Of a DNA stretch of 64,000 nt, positions 11,924-22,019 are shown one piece after another. Each line of letters starts with the position of its first letter. Position 1 is the stretch's first letter. The translations under genes and the position numbers were made by a program. Source of the DNA: Apostichopus japonicus (lineage: Eukaryota; Echinodermata; Holothuroidea; Aspidochirotida; Stichopodidae); the NCBI RefSeq assembly GCF_037975245.1, contig NC_092573.1, positions 26,567,265 through 26,631,264 on the forward strand. Direction: 5' to 3'. Under the pieces are notes generated by a model, which made no database searches, was not told where the DNA came from, and was given only the letters and a program-made list of their open reading frames with translations.

Positions 11924-14470
11924 CAAATATATATTCAGTTGCCTTTGTATGTATGTACAGTATGTTACAACTTTAGTGTACTAGAGCTTACAGTATATTG
12001 TAGTATTGTACAAATAATTGTAGAACTGTTCCATTAATTGTATTAAGTTAAATGTAATTTCTATTAACTTTGCATGAATGTTTGCTATGTGGACATAAAG
12101 AAAGTACTTCACAATCATAGAAGCTATTCGAGTCACTATGACATAGTTATAGCTTAGTCTAGAAGTATGTAATTAACAGTTTTGTTTATTATGATCTTAT
12201 TACGTGTTCATTATTAATCTTGTTTTTTAAATGTGTGTAATAACAAAATATTTGCATTAGTACACTGTAGGACTTTAATTTTGATAAAATATCCTATAAT
12301 TAAACAGCAACTCTATATTGTGGACAAATGTCCCATACAAGTTTGTTTGCAAGATTACACCGCAACACAAATAGTATTATATTTTTTTCTAAACCTTTAT
12401 ATGTATTATGTCCACAAGTAATATATCTATCACTGGTATTGTTAACAGCTGACTTAATTCACTTTCAGAGAAAACCCACCATTAATGCATTGTTGAAATA
12501 TTCATCACTTTCTCTGGTCCCATTCATAACACAGCATATTACTTAGTTCCAAATCCAATAAATTGTCAATGAAGCTCAAGTTTGCACAAAATAGATTCCA
12601 TAACAATACTCAACTAAGTAATATTTAACTTGTGAGAAGCTTGTTTTAACCCTCAAAACAGAGCACTTGAATATCTCTGAATGTTCTGTACGAAATGCAT
12701 GGATTAGCTTGGATTTTGCTCCCAACAGTTCCTAGAAATGATTCATCTCTGGTCATGCATGCTCATGTTTATTTTTTCTTACATTATATAAGTTACTTTC
12801 TATATCAGTTGTTAACTGGTTCCCTTACAATACAGTTCAATCAAATACCTGCTTACTTAATTCTTGAGTTCTGGCATATTTTGTATCTTTACCCATATAT
12901 ATACTGTATGTTCCATACATCAGTATATTACATTGGCATTCTGTTCAATATACTACACAATGTGTAAATGTGTTTTTACTTATGTACTACCAAAAGAACT
13001 GAGCCTTTTGTTAAGATCTTGTGTAGTGTCTGTTCCCGACAATGATCACACAGTCACAGTCTCAATTCAAGGAGACTGGGGTTGAGAGCGGATCAGTCGT
13101 TCAGTAGTTTGGTTTTTGTGCCCATGCAGGTTCTTTCCTGGGTGACTTTTTCTTAAAAAGTAATGTATAAATGTGTGTATATATTAGTGCTGATAGTTGT
13201 ACTCGATTAATCACCAGTAGTCGTGATTACACTTTGGAAGTTCGATTAATCAAGCTTAAAACCTAACTTGCGATTACTCGACTACAAAATAGCACTATCT
13301 GCTTTTGAAAATAGCCTCACCTATCAAAAACAACACTAAGTCAGTTTGTCAGCAAATATATCTCAAAAGTATAAAATTCTCACAATGCTACACTAGCATT
13401 GTGCTGTGTTAAAAATCGGTAGGCACCTGCTCCGGTTAGATTCATGCATTTACTTGTCAGTTAAATATGCTTGTTCTGCAGTGCAAGATTCAGTCCTATC
13501 AATGTTTAATCATTGCGCATATTAATCTTTTACGATTGCCAAAGTATTCCTTATTTCTTCAAACATGTTTACAAGTACTTCATATACTTAACTGGCCTGG
13601 TTCACATAAATTTATCAGATGTCTGATTGCGTGTGTCGATTGAAGTGTAATTTAATTTCAATGTGCAAAATACTGTATGTGCCTGCCACCTCGCTAGGAT
13701 AGAGCCTAACCTAGAACTTTGAACGTCCTTCTACAGCAAACTCTTGTATACTTAACACCACACTGCTACAAGGTGTTACATCTATTCATTGTTTGCGTGT
13801 TTGCTTTTATTAGTGATAGTCATTACATAGTAGCTTCGTAGATTCATTCGAAAGTTTTTTATTTACTATGAAGGTTTCAAGAAACGTTGTACTGTAGATT
13901 GAAAATTGTTAACAATTTTTGTTTGCTAGAAGTTTTAACATGATTTACACACCACACGTTAGGACACTCATGAACAAGGTGCACCATGGAGAAAGATTGA
14001 CTGCATTTCTGCGATGTAAAAATGACAGTGATGGCTGTACAACCGAGTAATCGCGAAAAGAGCAATGCGATTAATCCACTACAAAAGAGTCGACTATCAG
14101 CACAAGTATGACTTATGCATACTGCAGATTTGAATTTTTGTAGCTCAAAAATAGTCAGGAGTAACCTAGGCTGATTCACACATGTAACTGAGAAACATTA
14201 TTTGGACGGAGTTTGATCGAAAATCATTGTACATCGCATTATCTATTCACTTGGGTTATATCCTGCAAGGACTACGGTACGCTAAATACGTATGGTAGTC
14301 CTTGGCCTAACCCAAGTACTGGCTTGGGTAAGTGCTTAAATATTCATAAAACATATATGATTACCACCACATAAAAGTGTTTGGATTATCAATCCATTTG
14401 TGTAATAAACCACGCAGGTTAGCCCTCCAAAAACCGTCAATGCTTCGAGTCGCTCTAGTAATCTTGACAT
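555..14470 (-). CDS. DOLK: Dolichol kinase (partial: exons 1-7, C-terminus beyond the left edge)
   Basis: Dolichol kinase is a multi-pass ER-membrane enzyme that phosphorylates dolichol with CTP, giving the dolichyl-phosphate carrier for N-glycosylation, O- and C-mannosylation and GPI anchors. Seven exons join in phase: 14470-14365, 10745-10670, 10140-9842, 6422-6308, 5368-5233, 2009-1812, 723-555 (1099 nt, 366 residues; the human protein has 538). The start ATG at 14470 has an in-frame TGA at 14486-14488. The product is mostly hydrophobic segments. Exon 6 carries the family motif RKYFHL and exon 7 carries DDRDGGLLILTHVYLL followed by LSLPIW, which match the recalled human protein closely. 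The CTP-binding region, including the GD-containing loop, should lie left of base 1. A Mutator-like transposon sits 22 bp upstream of the ATG. Identification is from remembered family sequence, not a search. Confidence 0.9.
1207..1754. repeat. 50-bp minisatellite, about 11 copies
   Basis: Unit starts TTACACCACTGTAGAAATGG and contains TAGGGTAAGGATCAAATAT. It sits in the DOLK intron between exons 6 and 7, ending about 60 bp before exon 6. The rest of the intron (724-1206) has no recognised feature. Confidence 0.95.
1812..2009 (-). CDS. DOLK: DOLK exon 6 (RKYFHL motif)
   Basis: 66 codons, phase 0 at both ends; acceptor TTCTGTAG|GTTTTT, donor TTAGAG|GTAATT. Contains the conserved VRKYFHL motif between two membrane segments and ends FIFIVLE, one of the most recognisable dolichol kinase stretches. 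Confidence 0.92.
2600..3604. mobile_element. Non-autonomous DNA transposon with internal ~80-bp repeats
   Basis: Ends ATAGGTGTAGGAG and, inverted, CTCCTACGCCTAT. The inner parts are G-rich at one end and C-rich at the other. The interior has about four copies of an ~80-bp unit containing GGCAATATGCTGAGAATTTT and GAATTTGCAATGTGTTTTTC. A hAT-type MITE (2963-3357) is nested in it. Family unassigned. Confidence 0.7.
2963..3357 (+). mobile_element. hAT-type MITE, copy A (395 bp)
   Basis: Terminal inverted repeats CAGTGGCGGAGC and GCTCCGCCACTG. It is flanked by CCACCTAC and GCACCTAC, an 8-bp target duplication with one mismatch. The interior matches copy B at 26036-26434 in the opposite orientation. 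The CAGTGGCG ends and 8-bp duplication are typical of hAT elements. No coding capacity. Confidence 0.85.
4541..5031 (+). mobile_element. LINE 3' end (CR1/L2-like), 5'-truncated
   Basis: Translated pieces match the C-terminal region of non-LTR reverse transcriptases: LQRIQNSAARLIT, LNKLHWLPIEQRII, LRSSSKNLL, then in another frame FSYAAAKVWNNLPQSV and FKINLKTYLFQILFM with a stop. At least one stop and one frameshift. The tail has GGCGCTATACAAAG and ATT repeats, a usual 3' end of this LINE type. Sits in the DOLK intron. Confidence 0.85.
5233..5368 (-). CDS. DOLK: DOLK exon 5
   Basis: Acceptor TTTTACAG|CTGGAG, donor GACAGA|GTAAGC. A membrane segment (YFYLIFAGVNFFALFPWLGF) followed by a short basic stretch ending GSRDR. 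Phase 2 in, phase 0 out. Confidence 0.88.
6308..6422 (-). CDS. DOLK: DOLK exon 4
   Basis: Encodes AGTINVGFLLRPVCNRIF and a hydrophilic tail. The acceptor used here (GGTTCTAG|TAGCTGG) keeps the phase with exon 3. The stronger-looking AG seven bases upstream would shift the frame into a stop. Donor TTGAG|GTAATA, phase 2. Confidence 0.8.
6836..7490. repeat. 46-bp minisatellite, about 14 copies
   Basis: Unit contains CACAGACAGTACAATATAAC and GGGAGAGATGTGTCATGTC, with point variation. In the DOLK intron between exons 3 and 4. Nothing is recognised in 5369-6307 or 6423-6835. Confidence 0.95.
7491..9841. other. DOLK intron, degenerate repeat-derived sequence
   Basis: No exon recognised. A 45-bp direct duplication lies at 8221-8310 (TCTTGAGATATCACATCTAC). 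Short TGACCT and TGACCTT words recur, including a perfect DR1 at 9088-9100, as in a dispersed repeat family seen elsewhere in the window. The short open frames here are not supported as genes. Confidence 0.5.
9088..9100 (-). promoter_or_regulatory. DR1-type nuclear-receptor motif
   Basis: TGACCTTTGACCT is the reverse of AGGTCAAAGGTCA, the consensus bound by RXR, HNF4 and COUP-TF dimers. Occupancy is unknown, and it belongs to a dispersed repeat. Confidence 0.35.
9842..10140 (-). CDS. DOLK: DOLK exon 3
   Basis: Acceptor CTCTTGCAG|ACAAAA, donor GTGCTTG|GTGAGT. About 100 residues with several membrane segments, starting RQKSSLGLITGALLIPM and ending VFLIGGSVL. Leaves in phase 1. Confidence 0.88.
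10670..10745 (-). CDS. DOLK: DOLK exon 2
   Basis: Strong polypyrimidine tract and acceptor (CTTTCCTTTAG|TATTTC), donor TTCAG|GTGAGA. Encodes FLLAIVLEMLITPEDITAV then TNWKF, second hydrophobic segment. Enters in phase 1 and leaves in phase 2. Confidence 0.85.
11581..11653 (-). repeat. tRNA-like sequence, probably a SINE head or tRNA pseudogene
   Basis: 73 nt with an A-box-like TAGCCTAGTGGTTAGGG and a B-box-like GGTTCAAATGC. The acceptor stem pairs in 6 of 7 positions (GTGTCCA with TGGAGGC). The anticodon loop is ATATAAA with the expected T33, and the T loop is TTCAAAT. Stems are imperfect, so a working tRNA gene is unlikely. Confidence 0.6.
11880..11947. repeat. Perfect 18-bp inverted repeat around a (TA)n core
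   Basis: CAAAGGCAACTGAATATA at 11880-11897 is exactly repeated in inverse at 11930-11947, with alternating TA between. It could form a hairpin or cruciform, or be a tiny MITE. Confidence 0.85.
12995..13162 (+). repeat. U2-snRNA-headed repeat element, copy 1 (degenerate 5' end)
   Basis: GAGCCTTTTGTTAAGATCTTG then GTGTAGTGTCTGTTC resembles the first ~45 nt of U2 snRNA with changes. The 3' part shares a ~50-nt stretch without mismatch with copy 2 (27337-27539), from GACTGGGGTTGAGAGCGG through GTTTGGTTTTTGTGCCC, and both end CTTAAAAAGTAA. Likely a SINE-like retrocopy. It lies in DOLK intron 1. Confidence 0.65.
13187..14103. mobile_element. Degenerate non-autonomous DNA transposon (~917 bp)
   Basis: Perfect 11-bp terminal inverted repeat GTGCTGATAGT and ACTATCAGCAC. 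Inner GATTAATC motifs recur at both ends, a pattern of hAT-like elements. No target duplication was seen and no coding sequence recognised. In DOLK intron 1. Confidence 0.6.
14365..14470 (-). CDS. DOLK: DOLK exon 1 (start codon)
   Basis: Residues 1-35, beginning MSRLLERLEALTVFGG and running into the first hydrophobic segment. The donor is GGTG|GTAATC, phase 1. The leftover G plus TA from exon 2 makes Val, giving LLCGVFLLAIVLEM across the junction. The spacing from the start to the FR motif in exon 2 resembles the human N-terminus. No other in-frame start lies before the upstream TGA. Confidence 0.75.
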
Positions 14471-14492
14471 GGGGAATTTTGCTGGTCAGTCT

Positions 14493-14501
14493 GTTCAAAA
14501 C
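14493..14501. repeat. Target-site duplication, left
   Basis: GTTCAAAAC, repeated in the same orientation at 22020-22028, bounding the Mutator-like element. Confidence 0.9.
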
Positions 14502-14567
14502 GGCTGAGGTTAGTTCCAAGGTGTTTCGACAACATAGCTAGTTGACCTCTAACGTCACTTCCGTTTC
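14502..14567 (+). repeat. MULE left terminal inverted repeat
   Basis: GGCTGAGGTTAGTTCCAAGG then TGTTTCGACAACA, then a region of about 80% similarity ending ACTTCCGTTT. The partner is 21955-22019. Confidence 0.88.
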
Positions 14568-14759
14568 AGATTCGCAGATCGTATTGTGGAGTTTTGGGAT
14601 GTGTTGGGGATAGAGATGAAGATGCTAGTTACTTTTAGAGCATTTTTAAAACGAAATGCATAAAATCAAGTCAACAAATGATGGAAAACGAAACATTCAG
14701 TGTGCGGTACTAACTGTTTGCATCACTAAGGTAAGCGAAACCCTCAGATCTAGGCCCTA

Positions 14760-16290
14760 GGTAAAGATGGTGCACGAAACACTCAGTGCGCTGTACCAGG
14801 TGTCTGAATCACTGTGTCTGTGATGTGGTGTCGAAACACCCTGCATGGAATTCCAAGTGTTTGAATCACTGTGTGGTACAGTAAGTGAAACCCTCAAGAT
14901 GCAATACCAAGTTTTGTTGTCGAAACACCCTGAAACTAGCCTCAACTCGCTTGGTTGTCGAAACACCTTGACACTAACATCAGTGAAACCCCTCAGAATG
15001 CAATACCAAGTTTTGTTGTCAAAATACCTTCAAACTAGCCTCAACTAGCTGCGTTGTCGAAACACCTTGACACAATCTCTTTGTTGTCGAAACACCTTGA
15101 ACCTAGTCTCAACTACAGTAGCTGCGTTGTCGAAACACCTTGACCAACTAGCTGCGTTGTCGAAACACCCTGATACTAGCTGCGTTGTCGAAACACCTTG
15201 ACACTAATCTCTTTGTTGTGGAAACACCTTGAACCTAGTCTCAACTAGCTGCGTTGTCGAAACACCTTGACCAACTAGCTGCGTTGTCTAAACACCTTGA
15301 CACTAATCTCTCTGTTGTCGAAACACCCTGAAACTAGCCTCAACTAGCTGCGTTGTCGAAACACCTTGACCAACTAGCTGCGTTGTCGAAACACCTTGAC
15401 ACTAATCTCTTTGTTGTCGGAACACCCTAAAACTAGACTAAACTAGCTGCGTTGTCGAAACACCTTGACACTAATCTCAGTGAAACCCTCAGAATGCAAT
15501 ACCAAGCTCTTTTTTCGAAAACACCCTGAAACTAGTCTCTACTAGCTTCGTTGTCAAAACACCTTGACACTTATCTCAGTGAAACCCTCAGAATGCAATA
15601 CCAAGTTTTTTTTCGAAACACCCTGAAACTAGCCTCAACTAGCTGCGTTGTCGAAAAACCTTGACACCAAGTGAAACCCTCAGAATGCAATACCAAGTTT
15701 TATTGTCTAAACACCCTGAAACTAGCCTCAACTAGCTGCGTTGTCGAAACACCTTGACACTATGCTCTTTGTTGTCCAAACACCCTGAAACTAGCCTCAA
15801 CTAGCTGCATTGTCGAAACACCTTGACACTAATCTCTTTGTTGTCGAAACACCCTAAAACTAGCTGAGTTGTTGAAACACCTTGATACTTATCTCTTTGT
15901 TGTCGAAACACCCTGAAACAAGCTTCAACTAGCTGCGTTGTCGAAACACCTTGACTTCAATCTCAGTGAAACCCTCAGAATGCAATACCAAGTTTTATTG
16001 TCGAAACACCCTGAATTTTAATTATAGCCTCAACAAGCTGCGTTGTCGAAACATCTTGACACTAATCTCTTTGTTGTCAAAACACCCTGAAACTAGCCTC
16101 AACTAGCTGCGTTGTCGAAACACCTTGACACTAATCTCTTTGTTGTCGAAACACCCTGAAATTAGTCTCAACTAGCTGCGTTGTTGAAACACCCTGACAC
16201 TAATCTCTTTGTTGTCGAAACACCCTGAAATTAGTCTCAACTCACTGCGTTGTCAAACACCTTGACACTAATCTCAGTGAAACCCTCAGA
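14760..16290. repeat. Minisatellite built from MULE terminal sequence
   Basis: Many irregular copies of GTTGTCGAAACACCTTGACA joined to CTAGCCTCAACTAGCTGC, AATCTCTTTGTTGTCG or AATCTCAGTGAAACCCTCAG. The core matches the right terminal repeat of the element on the same strand (GTTGTCGAAACACCTTGG, then ACTAACCTCAG), so the array grew from TIR sequence inside the transposon. Confidence 0.9.
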
Positions 16291-16929
16291 TTGCAATTAC
16301 AAGTCATCTTATATTCACTTCCCATGCTCTATTCATCTTCCGTTCTTTATTCCTCAACGTGCCCTTTAATCTGCCATACCCAATTCATCTAACACACCAT
16401 TCACATACCTCCATTCATTCACCTACTGTACTAACCTCACCCACCTTTTGCCATCCACTGATCTACCAAATATACTTCTAACCATTTAGTCAGTCCAACC
16501 TTTACTCACTCTATTGCACTTTGACACACCCAGTCTTTACTTCAGTCTGACATAAGTTTCTAAAAGAAACATGCTCAACTTTTTTCCCATAGACACCAAA
16601 TAGCGCTTACATATTTACCAAATAAGAATAAAATGTTATTAAAGTCTATTATATTTCCACTCTATTCAATGACACTATTGTTTTCTTTACTTCTTTTCCA
16701 GACGCTTTGTGGAGGTTGATCTGACAGATATACATACAGAGGGACGGCTAACGTGTGAACATACAGAGAGACAAATGGACCAACAGACAAATAAACAGAT
16801 GAACAGTAACGATGTTATGTCCCCTCTTCACCAACTTTGTCGGCAAAGTGATAATAAGTGCTTTGCATAAGGACTTTACACAGGTGCATTGACCAGGAAT
16901 CAAACTAGGAACCTCTTGCTGTGTGGCTT

Positions 16930-17765
16930 TGCTAAAAACTTTTAAAAGAAAGTATTAATAACTTTGTGTAGGGTTGAGCTAACTTACTTTCCGTGCTCCA
17001 ATGCAGCCATGCCTGTTCCCTGTGAAAGGCACATAAAAACTTCTGTGTACCAGGAAACACTGCATGCAGTGCTTGGTGTTCTTGTTCGGATAGTCAAGCA
17101 TGAAGAATTTGGGGTTCCATTCAGGGTTCCATGTTTTGATGATATCAAGGGCCTCTATTATCGCAACAGTTGTTTCATCCTCTGTGATGAATTCAGCCAC
17201 AGGACTATAACCAACATTGGTCCTCACAACTACTGTACCAAGAACGGGAAGAGCATATTTTGTGGTCTTGTGGGTGGCATCAATAAGCACCATGTCTCCA
17301 TAACGCTTTAATAGCAGTTGTTGCTGGCTGGTCTGATGGATGAACAGGAAAGTAGTGCTTTCTGCGGTGTATTATCTGTCATCCCTATCATCTGTTTCTA
17401 AGACAATACCTTGTGATTTGGGCTTTCTACAGATCCTCACATCAGAGATAGCTGTTTGTTTTGGCTTGTCTGAGTACTTGCGAAGAAAAAAACAATCTCT
17501 GTTGTCTTCACTTTGATAGCCTTCACTTTTTCTTATAGATTGAGTTGGTCAAATTGTGAAACCTACCTTTATATAGTGCCAGATTGTTCTGTTTGTGGGA
17601 AAATATCACCTGTCATGTTTCAGAGGCTAGGAGTCAGGAAAAAGCTCATTATGGACAAAATGCTCAAGTTTCTTTCTTATCAAGGGTACTGATATAATGT
17701 GTTGTGTCACATATTCATCAATCTTGAACTAACTTCAGGATGAATATAGCATAAAGTACCTTTTT
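16930..17765 (-). pseudogene. MULE transposase pseudogene
   Basis: Minus-strand fragments in changing frames, in order: IRKKLEHFVHNELF (about 17690), LRKYSDKPKQTAISDV, FIHQTSQQQ, LLKRYGDMVLIDATHKTTKY (about 17300), NVGYSPVAEFITEDETT, TWNPEWNPKFFMLDYPN, then after a frame change CAFHREQAWLHW (about 17020). These are the usual MULE transposase core motifs, with the DAT and MLDY segments carrying catalytic acidic residues. Several stops and at least two frameshifts show it is dead. Confidence 0.85.
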
Positions 17766-19129
17766 TTTTACAAATGTCACAATGTGATTTGATCCTATAC
17801 AACACTTCTACCAGCCTAGATAAGTTGAATATGTGGCCTGATGCTTGTTCATCTGGGCTTTATATACAGAGCCTCTTTTTCCTTCACGATTAGATATGAT
17901 GCAGCTCTTCAAGAGAAAGCATGACGTTTGTCCATGGATGTTGGGTCTGAAGTGGGTACCAGTGAGAAGGAAATAAGGGAGGTGCCTCTGTCCATTAGAG
18001 AAAATTGTGGTTTTATTAAGCCCCTATATGTAATATGGTGAAGCTTTAGTAAGCTTTTTTCCAAGTTATGGTTTTGAGGCAAACGTGGGAGAGGGAACAA
18101 GGGGTCCCCCCCCCCATCCCCTTTGGGAAATTTGTATTTCTAGTTGTGTATTTGAAAATTTGCTCAAGGTCTGGGAAACTGTGGGAAAAAGACCTTATAG
18201 AGTGCACCTGCACCCACCCCCAGATTCCTGTCAGTGGGTTTGTTTGTACCTCTTGTGTACCAGATAAAAACTTCACATTGTTAAGTATGTTATGATTCTT
18301 GCATTGTATGTGTTAAAAAGAAATAAATAAGTTTTATCTGTTTGTTAGAAGTTCCTACACTCTTTGTCCTTCCTGAAGCGGGCAATGTTTTTGATCCTTC
18401 CAAATTTGCTGTACTGAGCTGCTGCAATTTTTTTAGACCTATCGTACACACTCCGCCGAGGATTTTTTTGCCAATCAAAAGCAGCTGGTAGTGAGCTTTA
18501 ACAACATCAGCTCCCAGTTTTCTTGTTTAAAGAGGCGGGCACTGTCTTATGTGTTGTTGAAGAATTTTACACATTGTTGTATCAAGTTAACTGTAAATTA
18601 AGAGACCTTTTTGTACTGGAATTGCACGTCCAAGTGTATGGTGACCCAAGATGAACAAAAAGAATTATATCATATTCACAGACAAAACTCCTCTGTAAGA
18701 AATTTCAGAATATTCATTGATTGATTGATATGCCAAATTGCCAAACAAAATTTCTATCATGGGATTAGCCTTTTTTCTATAGAAATTAAGTCACATTATT
18801 ACATGCACAAAGGATCAAATACTTCTTGGAAACTGAGTGGCTTAATCTTATCTGTTGGTGGACTTGAACCACCTGCTGAATAAATTCTGCATCACCTGAA
18901 CAGACTTTTATTATGGCCAAACAAATTACCAAGAAGAAATAAATTACTTAGAATGACAGTTCACTGGCACCTTGAGTACTGAAATTAGCTTCTACCAGAC
19001 TTCTGCAGACCTAACGTAGTGCCTATCTGAACGTATTTATTGTTATTATTAGTTGAGTTTGGTAGAAAAATAATGATCAGGAGGGTCACTCAATTCCCAA
19101 GGACCCTATAGGAGAGAAAAAAACTGAGA

Positions 19130-19560
19130 CACAAACACTCAGACCCGATTACATCAATTGCTTAAAGTGCTTGTCCAAAGCATTCTTAAACCCATTGACA
19201 CTACTTGCAAGTACAACTTTCTCAGGCAAACCGTTCCACTCATTCACAACCCTATTAGAAAAAAAGTTATGCAGAATATTAATCCTACTTTGTGACTTTT
19301 TGAGCTTTATACAATGACCTCTGAAAGTGTAGACGGTAAATTCTCTTCACTCCTTGAGAAGAAATTTATTTTACCGCCAAGACGCCACCCACGAACATGG
19401 CTAGAGCCTTGTGAAATTTGGTACCTTCGAACACTTTGTCAGCCACTACTGAATATATTGGACCAATCTTATTGTAAAGCAATTTTTTTTAATATCTCCA
19501 ATTGGTCATAATGGGGTTTACGCTCGGCCCTAATCTCTGAAAATATCATATCTTAATAGC
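19130..19560 (-). mobile_element. Non-LTR retrotransposon 3' fragment
   Basis: The minus strand encodes SEVIVSLKKSQSR-like sequence, then NFFSNRVVNEWNGLPEKVV and NGFKNALDKHFKQLM with a stop. This is the conserved C-terminal end found after the reverse transcriptase of jockey/CR1-type elements. It has internal stops and is inserted within the MULE. Confidence 0.75.
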
Positions 19561-21039
19561 GTGAACATGGGGGTAGCGCAATTTATTGTAGTTTTTCGGG
19601 CGGGGTTATTACAATAACATTTACATTTTAGGAAGATTCTCCATCTGGGGCAAAAAATGTTTGCGTTAACCAACAAATTCTATTTTATGATCATTAGCTG
19701 TTTAAACAGCAAGCAACCAACCGAGCAAACCCTTCCTGAGTTAACAGAAATTCTTAGACGATTGTAAGTAAATATTTACTTGTACTGTCATTATCAGAGT
19801 AGTTTTCTAGCTGGCGAGACCATCAGGTGATCGACATGACCGTAATTTTTTTCTGAACAAAAATGAACTTCATGAAGTACAGTAAACACAAGACAAACTA
19901 ACACATTTCTTTTCGACATATTTACTTTAGTTCAGTTGTGAGTCATGATGGCAGTAACATTTCTTGAATTTATTCTCCTTATTTTTTACCCTTTACTGCG
20001 AACGAACTAGACTTGGACCACTGTTGGTAAAGCTTCAAAAATACGCATCTTAGGGATCGCGACAACTCCATCAGAGATTTTGATGTTTTCAATGCAATTC
20101 AGGAGTGGAAAAAAAAAACGGTTTTTGAGCCAGATTGGTTTTTTTGCTAGAGCAAACCGGTTGTCAGTTTTCAAAAAACCGTGGAAGCTTACCCACCAAT
20201 TCCATAAGGATTCCTCCTGTCCTGACGATACACAACATACCCCGGGTAAGAAACCTCAGCACTATCAATGTCCAGGAGAATTCCACGAGACCGAAGGTCT
20301 GCGAGATCGAATTTCCGAGAACCTGATAGTCCGCGAGACTGCCCCCTAAATTCTTCACTGATGGACGTCCCGGCCCCCCCCCCCCTTAAAATCTGAAGAG
20401 GTAAGGAAAACGGGTGATTTAAACCAATTTGAAATGTTCACTTTTTGTTACATTGTCACATTACAAAAATAAAAAATATTATTTGAAATTCGAGCAGTCT
20501 AAAGAATTTTTACTCCTTACAGAAGTAGAACCGAAAACCGCATCATGTTTTCTTGTTATAGCGTATATACTGTCATTATTATCCCATTTTACTATGAAAT
20601 CAGCATTAATTAGGGGTTGACTTTTAACCTCTAGCCCGTAACAGTTGACAATATTTCCTCATAATAAACCAAACGTCTAATTTACCTCCTAAAAATTTGC
20701 ACATTTTATAGCACAAACACACAGCAGGGGGCTTTGATATTTGAGAGCGGGGGCTTTTGCCCCCTGCAACCCCCTCTGGTTACGCCACTGGTGGAGGCCT
20801 AGGATCAATGCAAGCTGCCCCAGCCCCCTTGCGCAACTCACTGGTATACATTATGAAAAAAAATGGCTGTAAATTCTTTTACGCGCTTTATCAAGGTAAC
20901 ATTACCAGTAGTAATAATTGTCTTACCAAGTGCTATTATAGGCCGAGTAGCTTAGGTCTCGCAGGGCCTAGTAATAGTTTCGGTCTCAATACCTCGGTTT
21001 CGAAGATATTCGGTGTGACGGACCTTTTAAATTTGGCCG

Positions 21040-21310
21040 TGGCTATTCTTACGACTAGTCGTAACAATTATTTATTAACTATTCTTACGACTTCGGCGAA
21101 TTCAAGCGCAGTAAAGTAAATAAGCAACTGCGCATGTAGTAGGGGTAACCCTAACCCCAAACACCAACCTAACCCTAACCTTAACCCTGAATGGAAATTA
21201 TTGTTACTCCTAGTCGTAAAAATAGTACTCCTAGTCATAAAAATAGCCATGTTAAAGCAACTGCGCATGCGTATTTATAAATTATTCTTACGACTAGTCG
21301 TAATTTTAGC
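21040..21310. repeat. Palindromic CGACTAGTCG motifs and telomere-like tract
   Basis: TTACGACTAGTCGTAA occurs at about 21048 and again at about 21287, with GCAACTGCGCATG copies between. 21140-21190 contains irregular TAACCC/TAACCTAACCC repeats resembling the animal telomere repeat. Probably a degraded nested element inside the MULE. Confidence 0.6.
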
Positions 21311-22019
21311 CACTTTGTTTTAATTTCGGTCTCGCAGACCTTCGTTCTTGCGGACCTCGCAGATCCTCAAGAAGAACAGTTAATTCAGCAAAAATTTTAC
21401 AAATACTAGCATTCGTAAAGACAATCTTCATTCGTAAAGATAATCCCTGTAACTAGTTACTAGCTAGCTAGAGGTAGGAGTACCTTAAGCATTCCTCCTG
21501 ATGTTAGAAATGACTTTCCTTCCTTTCAAAACACCTATAAGCACCTCCACTAGAAGTATAATCCTTATCAAAATTTATGCCGGCCTCCATCGACCCCAAT
21601 TTCGTTTAAACATAGCTGTGCAACTGAGTAATTCACCAACCATTAGGCTAACGGTTATGCCGTTTGGACTACGGTACCTTAGGCTACGTCTTGGGGCCTA
21701 AGCTGCATCAGCTACAAGTTCAACCTGCAACAAAGCCTGGCTCATTTAATTTTCTCAAACGTTAAAAGTTCAAGTCAAGAGAATACATTTAATCTTTACG
21801 TCCAGGCTTCAAACCCATGCTGCCCAGTTGCCGTCATTTTCAGGTTAATCTTCAGCCTGAGTAGGCCTAACCGTGAACAACTTGTTGTTGTACAACAAGT
21901 AATTTTCACTTTCCATTTCGCGCCATTGCCATAGGAATACGAGAGAGGGTTCTTGAAAACGGAAGTACGTCACAGGTCAACTTCTCTGTTGTCGAAACAC
22001 CTTGGAACTAACCTCAGCC

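Larger units (their letters stand above)
10746..14364 (-). other. DOLK intron 1
   Basis: 3.6-kb intron. Besides the tRNA-like piece, the TA hairpin, the U2-like element and the DNA transposon listed separately, it is AT-rich (notably 11900-13000) with no recognised exon. The open frames at 12233-13085 lack any family resemblance. Confidence 0.7.
14502..22019 (-). mobile_element. Mutator-like DNA transposon (MULE), 7518 bp, decayed
   Basis: Terminal inverted repeats begin GGCTGAGGTTAGTTCC at both ends. The first 33 bp are identical and similarity continues to about 65 bp (14502-14567; 21955-22019). The element is flanked by a perfect 9-bp duplication, GTTCAAAAC. Inside are a minisatellite (14760-16290), a transposase pseudogene on the minus strand (16930-17765), an inserted LINE 3' end (19130-19560) and a telomere-like tract (21140-21190). 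Long TIRs, a 9-bp duplication and a MULE transposase all agree. It lies directly upstream of the DOLK start codon. Parts at 16300-16930, 17900-19130 and 19560-21000 show nothing else recognised. Confidence 0.88.

Noticed and set aside
14440-14515. Plus-strand start with a hydrophobic leader and a possible donor at the MULE edge
   Set aside because: The same bases encode DOLK exon 1 on the minus strand with an upstream in-frame stop, correct phase and family-like spacing. The plus-strand reading has no partner exon.
16964-17311. 115-codon plus-strand open frame
   Set aside because: It is the shadow of the minus-strand MULE transposase pseudogene, whose motifs are recognisable.
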